Part shown: piece after piece, positions 60,101-64,000 of the stretch
How the letters are laid out: each line of letters opens with the position of its first letter
Numbering within the stretch: position 1 is the stretch's first letter
Assembly (NCBI RefSeq): GCF_001693275.1
Contig: NZ_CP016477.1
Span: 1,302,001 to 1,366,000, forward strand
Direction: 5' to 3'
Source: Picosynechococcus sp. PCC 7117
GTDB taxonomy: Bacteria; Cyanobacteriota; Cyanobacteriia; Cyanobacteriales; MRBY01
DNA length: 64,000 nucleotides
Translations under genes and position numbers: made by a program
Notes under the pieces: model-generated
What the model was told of the DNA's origin: nothing
The model's database searches: none
The model's input: only the letters and a program-made list of their open reading frames with translations

Positions 60101-60618
60101 TTCACCCGCTCATAACCCAGGCGCGTTAACTGAGTGGCGATCGCCCCGGCGTGATCGAGTTCTTCTCCCGGCGTTAAGGTCAAACAATAATCTTGGAAAA
60201 CCGTTTGGGGTGGCAGATGGGGCTGGAGAGCGCGCTCCGTTGTCACCACGACCATGCCCTTACCAGCATTAGACGACTGACCCTGGGCGATCGCCCCTAG
60301 GGTTTGCATCTGCCCCCAGATCATTTCTGACTCTGGATCAAAGGCCTCGTAGGGGGACGCTTCCGAGGTGGGATAAAACAAGACCTGCCCCCAGCCCATG
60401 GCCTCTAATTGGGCCGCCCAACGTCCGGCTTCCTCTAGGGTGGCACAAACTACTAATAAATTTTTCTCCTGCAACTGCGCCAAACTTGAGGCCAGCAGCC
60501 CTTTGGGGAGTCTTGGCAGGCCACTTAATGCGAGTTCCCCTTGGGTCTGGAGCTTTTGGTTTAATTCTGCGGTGAGGGCAGCGCGGCTCAAAAAACGGAC
60601 AACCGAGGAAAAAGTCAT
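57130..60618 (-). CDS. mfd: transcription-repair coupling factor Mfd
   Basis: 1162 residues, full length. The N-terminal UvrB-homology modules include [17 protein letters not shown]. The RNA-polymerase-interacting CarD-like domain has [17 protein letters not shown] near residue 490. Superfamily 2 translocase: Walker [24 protein letters not shown] and [13 protein letters not shown]. The C-terminal D7 domain is present ([16 protein letters not shown]). It removes stalled polymerase and recruits UvrA. Confidence 0.97.
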   Translation of the reverse strand: MTFSSVVRFLSRAALTAELNQKLQTQGELALSGLPRLPKGLLASSLAQLQEKNLLVVCATLEEAGRWAAQLEAMGWGQVLFYPTSEASPYEAFDPESEMIWGQMQTLGAIAQGQSSNAGKGMVVVTTERALQPHLPPQTVFQDYCLTLTPGEELDHAGAIATQLTRLGYERVNIVETEGQWTRRGDIVDIFPVSGELPIRLDFFGDQLESIREFDPNSQRSLDKVDQLVLTPTAWAPLIGQQILDPADLPLTPEEKEQWADGVYPEGMQRFLGIAFADQVASILAYLPENTLVAIDELSQCLAHGDRTYETSEAQWQLLNGDFPLPKIHRRVQENFDQVSQRYQKITLTELDDVSEASVNLSSRPVPITPHQFGKLAEILRGKREIYSTITLDKYNAWLVSAQPSRSVSLLQEHDCAAQFIPNPRDYPAIEKHQRQGTAIALKYKGQAELEGFILPTFRIAVVTDREFYGQHALTTFGYIRKRRRAASKTVDVNKLNPGDYIVHKSHGIGRFIKIETLQSREYLVLKYADGILRIPADSLDTLSRYRHTAKGRPELHRMGGKTWEKTKAKVRKSVKKLAVDLLKIYAQRAEMKGTTYPSDTPWQQEMEDSFPYQATPDQLKAVQDIKRDLESDRPMDRLVCGDVGFGKTEVAIRAIFKVVTGGHKQVALLAPTTILTQQHYHTLKERFSPYPINIGLLNRFRTASERKDILERLHKGELDIVVGTQQLLGKDVQFKDLGLLVVDEEQRFGVNQKEKIKALKTKVDVLTLSATPIPRTLYMSLSGIREMSLITTPPPSRRPIQTHVSRHNPEIIRTAIRNELDRGGQIFYVVPRVEGIETIATQLQEMIPSARVAIAHGQMNEADLETTMLTFNNGEADILLCTTIVESGLDIPRVNTIIVEDAQKFGLSQLYQLRGRVGRSGIQAHAWLLYPSKGELTEKARKRLRALQEFSQLGSGYQLAMRDMEIRGVGNLLGAEQSGQMEAIGFDLYMEMLQDCISEIRSQEIPQVDDCQVDLRLTAFIPSNYITDADQKLDAYRLITQANSKPELMQIAADWGDRYGKLPPSVEQLLQVIELKMIAKSLGFARIKPEGKQNIVLETPMEEPAWQRFAEKLPSHLQSRFVYTSKKVTVRGLGAMKPQQQLDNLIEWLGRMQGVLEEARV

Positions 60619-60748
60619 AGGTAATGGCGACGGTGACAGGAAGCATTTAGGGGTTCATTCAATGTATTACAGTTCTTTACAGGGCCGCAAAATCAATAAA
60701 AAAATCAATAAAAGATTACGGCGATCACTTCGGCTTTTTGAGGCTTGT

Positions 60749-61078
60749 TTAGGATTGCGCTGCCTGCTGTTCAAAGAAGTCTGCTTGGGTCGCAAAAATT
60801 TCAAACACACGGTTCATATTGGTCAACTCAAACAGCATTTGTACCTGTTCATTGACGTTGCATAAAATCATTTTCGCCCCGTGGGAGCGCACCGTTTTTA
60901 ATAATAAAACCAATGATCCGAGGCCGGCACTGTCCATAAATGTGATTCCAGCAAAATCAAGGACAACAACTTCTTTTTTTTCCTCGGTAATACTTTTGAG
61001 TAAATCATCTTTAAACTCAAGGGATTTAATATTATCAAAAATGCCCGTGGGGTGAAAGACTGCAATTTTGTTATCCAT
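60749..61078 (-). CDS. STAS-domain anti-sigma factor antagonist
   Basis: 109 residues, a complete STAS domain. The phosphorylated Ser is in FMDSAGLGSLVLL, with LLKTVRSHGAKMILCNV after it. Such proteins form partner-switching modules with Ser kinases and PP2C phosphatases, as in the IcfG system of Synechocystis. The partner kinase and phosphatase are not in the window. It is 130 bp upstream of mfd on the same strand. Confidence 0.88.
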   Translation of the reverse strand: MDNKIAVFHPTGIFDNIKSLEFKDDLLKSITEEKKEVVVLDFAGITFMDSAGLGSLVLLLKTVRSHGAKMILCNVNEQVQMLFELTNMNRVFEIFATQADFFEQQAAQS

Positions 61079-61429
61079 AATGAACGCAGAATCGTTAAAA
61101 AAGAATCAAAAACTAGGTAAAAATTTTAAATCAATCTTGATGGTCAAGAAGGTGAGGCGTTGTCCTCAAGCGCAGTGACCCAGGGAGACTGTTTTAGCTT
61201 AGTCTACATTGTCGTCCTTTGAACCAGACCTATTCTTTTCAATCCATGGGCTTGGCAACAAATGGCGTTTCTACCTTAAATATTATCCGAGCCTAGGGGC
61301 AACCTGGCGGGGAAAATTGGATTTTTTAGGCTCAGGCTTGCGGTGGCGTGGTGGGTCGTTGTCTACTGTCTCAGGGAGCAGCCTGATAAAATGCCCAGGG
61401 TGTGGCAGCCAGAGTACAGGATAGCGCCG
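61079..61429. other. 351-bp divergent spacer
   Basis: Promoter region for the STAS gene and the saccharopine-dehydrogenase-like gene. A frame open from 61343 runs into the latter but has no coding character before 61430. Nothing else recognised. Confidence 0.4.
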
Positions 61430-62521
61430 ATGGTAAGGAAGATTTTGATTTTGGGGGGCACGGGCCGCATCGGTCAACGGGTGGCAGCGGCGATCGCCCC
61501 CCTGGGTTCAGTGACAGTTACAGGGCGTTCTGGGCGGACAGCAAAGGCGCTCCAGGGAACATTTCTGCGCCTTGATTTAGAAGATTTAGCAGCTTTAGAA
61601 AAGGCGATCGCCAACCATGATCTGGTGATTCACTGTGCGGGGCCATTTCACCGCCGGGATGGGCGAGTGCTACAAACCTGCATCCACCAAGGCAAAAATT
61701 ACATTGACGTTAGTGATCACCGTTGCCTGTACCAAAAGCTCAAACCCCTGACCCAAGCCGCTACGGAAGCCGGAATTATTGCGGTGTGTAATGCAGGGGT
61801 CTTTCCGGGGATTTCTAACAGTATGGTGCGCCTCGGTGTAGAGCAGCTCGACGAACCTCACAAAATTGAGCTTTATTATGGTGTCGCAGGTTCCGGAGGC
61901 GCTGGAGAAACGGTGCTGACCACGACTTTTCTGGGGTTAGGAGAACCTTTTCTGGTGTTCCAAGGGGGCACTTGGCAAGCCAAACAACCCTATTCCAAGC
62001 CGACGATTATCGATTTTCCGGCACCCATTGGCAAAACAACGGTGTATTGGTTTGATGTGGCGGAAACTTTTACCTTTGCTGAGTCTTTTCCGGTAGAAAC
62101 GGTGGTCACAAAATTTGGTTCTCTGCCCAATTTTTATAATCAGCTGACGCGGGCCATGACCCTATTGCCGGAATCATTACGCCAACATCCCCGCATCATT
62201 CAAGGTCTCAGCAAAATTGGCTACGGTATGACCAAGCTCACGGATTCCTTTACGGGGGTTGGGGTGGCGATGCGAGCGATTGTTAGCGGCATAAAAGATG
62301 CTACGCCCCAGCAGGTTACGGTGGATTTTGTTCATGAACACACGGCGATCGCCGCTGGCTTAGGGGTTGTTCTGGTGGCGGAGTTAGTTTTGAGTGAGCA
62401 AATTAACCAGCCTGGTCTCTATCCCGTCGAGCAGATTATTCCCAGTGATTTGTTTTTGGCCTGGGCACGCCAGCATCAACTCCAACTTTCTTGGAACATT
62501 CAACCTTCTGAAAAGAATTAG
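61430..62521 (+). CDS. saccharopine dehydrogenase-like NAD(P)-binding protein
   Basis: 363 residues from the ATG at 61430, since VRKILILGGTGRIGQRVAAA starts the Rossmann fold; the open frame is 29 codons longer. The domain has the saccharopine-dehydrogenase-type IANHDLVIHCAGPFHR and GVFPGISNSMVRLG. A central substrate-binding domain and a C-terminal helix complete the fold. The family includes many uncharacterised reductases in cyanobacteria; no substrate can be given. It converges on isiC. Confidence 0.8.
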   Translation: MVRKILILGGTGRIGQRVAAAIAPLGSVTVTGRSGRTAKALQGTFLRLDLEDLAALEKAIANHDLVIHCAGPFHRRDGRVLQTCIHQGKNYIDVSDHRCLYQKLKPLTQAATEAGIIAVCNAGVFPGISNSMVRLGVEQLDEPHKIELYYGVAGSGGAGETVLTTTFLGLGEPFLVFQGGTWQAKQPYSKPTIIDFPAPIGKTTVYWFDVAETFTFAESFPVETVVTKFGSLPNFYNQLTRAMTLLPESLRQHPRIIQGLSKIGYGMTKLTDSFTGVGVAMRAIVSGIKDATPQQVTVDFVHEHTAIAAGLGVVLVAELVLSEQINQPGLYPVEQIIPSDLFLAWARQHQLQLSWNIQPSEKN

Positions 62522-62564
62522 GCGATCGCCAATTGAACATTCACTAGAAATCTGGTCACTATTT

Positions 62565-63290
62565 TTAAACTGTCGCTGTTAGGGCCGATTGCTTGAGTTG
62601 CAGGAAAGTCGAAATTTTATGGGCCACTTTTTCAGGATAAAAATAATGGAAAAAGTATCGACCTTGGGGGCATTGCCACAGGGTATCCTCCGGCTTGAGC
62701 CAAGGCTGCCAATCTGTTTGAAGTTTCTGATCAATCACCACATCATCACTGCTCCCACAAACCAACAAAGGCATTGAGACCGAGCGGGGCGGCAAAGATT
62801 GATTCCGACAAAGGGTGTGGAGAGGCAGGGCCGTTTTGAGGTCGCTTTCGAGCACGTCCCGCAGTTGATAAACGGTGGCTGGCGGTTGAATCCCAAATAG
62901 GTTGTAAACGGTCTGCTTTAGGAGAATACTTCTCGGACAAGGTAACAGGCGCAACTGGGCATAATAATGGGCCTGCCAATCCACCGCCGGATAAGCCCCT
63001 ACCGACAGCAAGGTCAGGGATTTCACCCGTTCTGGGTGGCGATCGCCGTAGAGCAATGCCACTAATCCGCCAGTGCCATGGCCCAGCAAATGGACGGGGC
63101 GATCGCACTGCTTGAGGTAATCATGAAGCAAGACTAAAACATCATCAAGGGAACGGGCTTCGTCCATCGATTGCTGATATTCCCAATAGTGAACTGAGTG
63201 TTTTTTTGCTAATACCTTCAGGAGAGGTATATCAAAGGATTTAAAAGCGGGATTAACGTTTAACCACAGCACATCATTGGTTTGGTACAT
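62565..63290 (-). CDS. isiC: IsiC-like alpha/beta-hydrolase-fold protein with degenerate nucleophile
   Basis: 241 residues. Alpha/beta-hydrolase fold with the elbow segment HLLGHGTGGLVALLYG near residue 98, where the catalytic Ser position of G-x-S-x-G reads Gly (G-H-G-T-G). The acid is probably in CGSSDDVVIDQ and the His in GRYFFHYFYP, so only the nucleophile is lost or replaced. It follows flavodoxin isiB on the same strand (140 bp), matching the isiABC order known in Synechocystis, in which isiC encodes a hydrolase-like protein expressed under iron limitation. Gene name rests on this context and on fold; catalytic activity is doubtful. Confidence 0.78.
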   Translation of the reverse strand: MYQTNDVLWLNVNPAFKSFDIPLLKVLAKKHSVHYWEYQQSMDEARSLDDVLVLLHDYLKQCDRPVHLLGHGTGGLVALLYGDRHPERVKSLTLLSVGAYPAVDWQAHYYAQLRLLPCPRSILLKQTVYNLFGIQPPATVYQLRDVLESDLKTALPLHTLCRNQSLPPRSVSMPLLVCGSSDDVVIDQKLQTDWQPWLKPEDTLWQCPQGRYFFHYFYPEKVAHKISTFLQLKQSALTATV

Positions 63291-63430
63291 TTTTATTTTT
63301 AGAATAATTTTTTATTGTTGTTATTGATTAAAAAAATTTATTTGGAAAAATCCCTTTACCGAATTCCTTTTGATTCCACCAGAGGAAGAGTACAACAAGC
63401 TCCTCCCCTGAATGACATTAATCAAGCGTT

Positions 63431-63943
63431 CTACAGACCAAAGGCTGGTTTAAGTTGGGCAACCCAAGCTTGAATACGTTCTGCCGTCAATTCCGGTTGA
63501 TTATCTTCATCGATCGCCAAACCGATAAATTTACCGTCCCGTTCCGCTTTGGATTCGCTGTGGTCATAACCAGCGGTGGGCCATTGGCCTACGGTTTTCC
63601 CGCCAAGGCTGGTAATTTTTTCTTCTAAAATGCCCATGGCATCCTGAAAATTGTCGGCATAGCCCACTTGATCCCCAGCCCCAAAATAGGCAATGGTTTT
63701 TCCTGAAAAGTCTACGTCATCGAGATCATCATAGAGGGCTTCCCAGTCTGACTGTAGTTCTCCCACATTCCAGGTTGGACAACCAATGATCAGCTGATCA
63801 AAATCCCGTAGTGCTTCGATATCAACCTCAGCCACATCAAAAAGTTCGACAATGTCTGAACCACCAAAGGCCGCTTGGATCGCTTGGGCAAGTTCTTCTG
63901 TGTTGCCTGTTTGTGTGCCGAAAAATAAACCAATTTTTGACAT
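63431..63943 (-). CDS. isiB: iron-stress flavodoxin
   Basis: 170 residues, long-chain flavodoxin. FMN phosphate loop FFGTQTGNTEELAQ, CPTWNVGELQSDWE with the flavin-stacking Trp, and FGAGDQVGYADNFQDA with the other flavin contact. It replaces ferredoxin under iron starvation. isiA, which usually precedes it, would lie past the right end; only 57 bp of upstream sequence are visible and contain no clear Fur box. Confidence 0.97.
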   Translation of the reverse strand: MSKIGLFFGTQTGNTEELAQAIQAAFGGSDIVELFDVAEVDIEALRDFDQLIIGCPTWNVGELQSDWEALYDDLDDVDFSGKTIAYFGAGDQVGYADNFQDAMGILEEKITSLGGKTVGQWPTAGYDHSESKAERDGKFIGLAIDEDNQPELTAERIQAWVAQLKPAFGL

Positions 63944-64000
63944 GATTAAAACCGTAATCTTGCTTTAGAAAGTTGTTTGAATTGAAAAATCAATTACTCT

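Noticed and set aside
63944-64000. Fur box before isiB
   Set aside because: Only 57 bp are visible and contain no GATAATGATAATC-like match; the real promoter would be upstream of isiA.

Overview
This window is chromosomal DNA from a cyanobacterium. HIP1 palindromes (GCGATCGC) are scattered through nearly every gene and spacer. The gene set includes psb28, cp12, glnB (PII with Ser49), isiB, a HCF164/TxlA-type thioredoxin, two phylloquinone genes (menE, DHNA-CoA thioesterase) and a Rieske-containing CruE/CrtU-type carotenoid enzyme. From recall of gene families only, a Synechococcus sp. PCC 7002-like (Picosynechococcus) organism fits best. Nothing was searched.

Layout. 1-1375: small genes (phasin-like protein, one-TM protein with a lipoyl/HlyD-like stretch, solitary XRE regulator). 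1376-3335: accessory patch with an intact IS1-family element (780 bp, inverted repeats, perfect 8-bp target duplication, A7 frameshift site) beside an AT-rich membrane pentapeptide-repeat gene; the patch lacks HIP1. 3.3-9.6 kb: DUF2301 membrane protein, Sua5/TsaC, a Tig-less run of housekeeping genes (thioredoxin, rimM, serA, prmA). 9.6-17.1 kb: CruE-like enzyme, DUF3593, menE, SGNH hydrolase, a large GH38 alpha-mannosidase in more AT-rich sequence. 17-25 kb: DNA-binding protein, thiL, orphan sugar-ABC permease, holB, psb28, secA. 25-31.7 kb: a 1230-residue ETR1-like hybrid histidine kinase, a membrane-anchored class A beta-lactamase-fold protein, dnaN. 32-40 kb: cp12, DUF3177, tRNA-Phe, a candidate 25-residue membrane microprotein, lysC, an RRM protein (Rbp), rpiA, ruvA, dnaB. 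40-48 kb: asd-dapA-rnj run, tig, map, ilvC. 48-57 kb: methyltransferase, polA-bioF, two hypothetical proteins, DHNA-CoA thioesterase, glnB, cupredoxin. 57-64 kb: mfd, STAS protein, saccharopine-dehydrogenase-like protein and the iron-stress pair isiB-isiC (isiA would lie beyond the right edge).

Themes. Aspartate-family amino acid synthesis is represented by lysC, asd and dapA, branched-chain synthesis by ilvC, serine by serA. DNA replication and repair appear as dnaN, holB, dnaB, polA, ruvA and mfd. Carbon and nitrogen control appear as CP12 and PII.

No complete undescribed multi-gene system is evident. The best leads are the ETR1-like sensor with Asn where ethylene receptors have a key Asp, IsiC with Gly at the catalytic-serine position, the beta-lactamase-fold protein with Gln at the deacylating-Glu position, the unlisted 25-residue membrane ORF between tRNA-Phe and lysC, and the AT-rich pentapeptide gene. 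All functions are from reading the sequence; domain edges are approximate.
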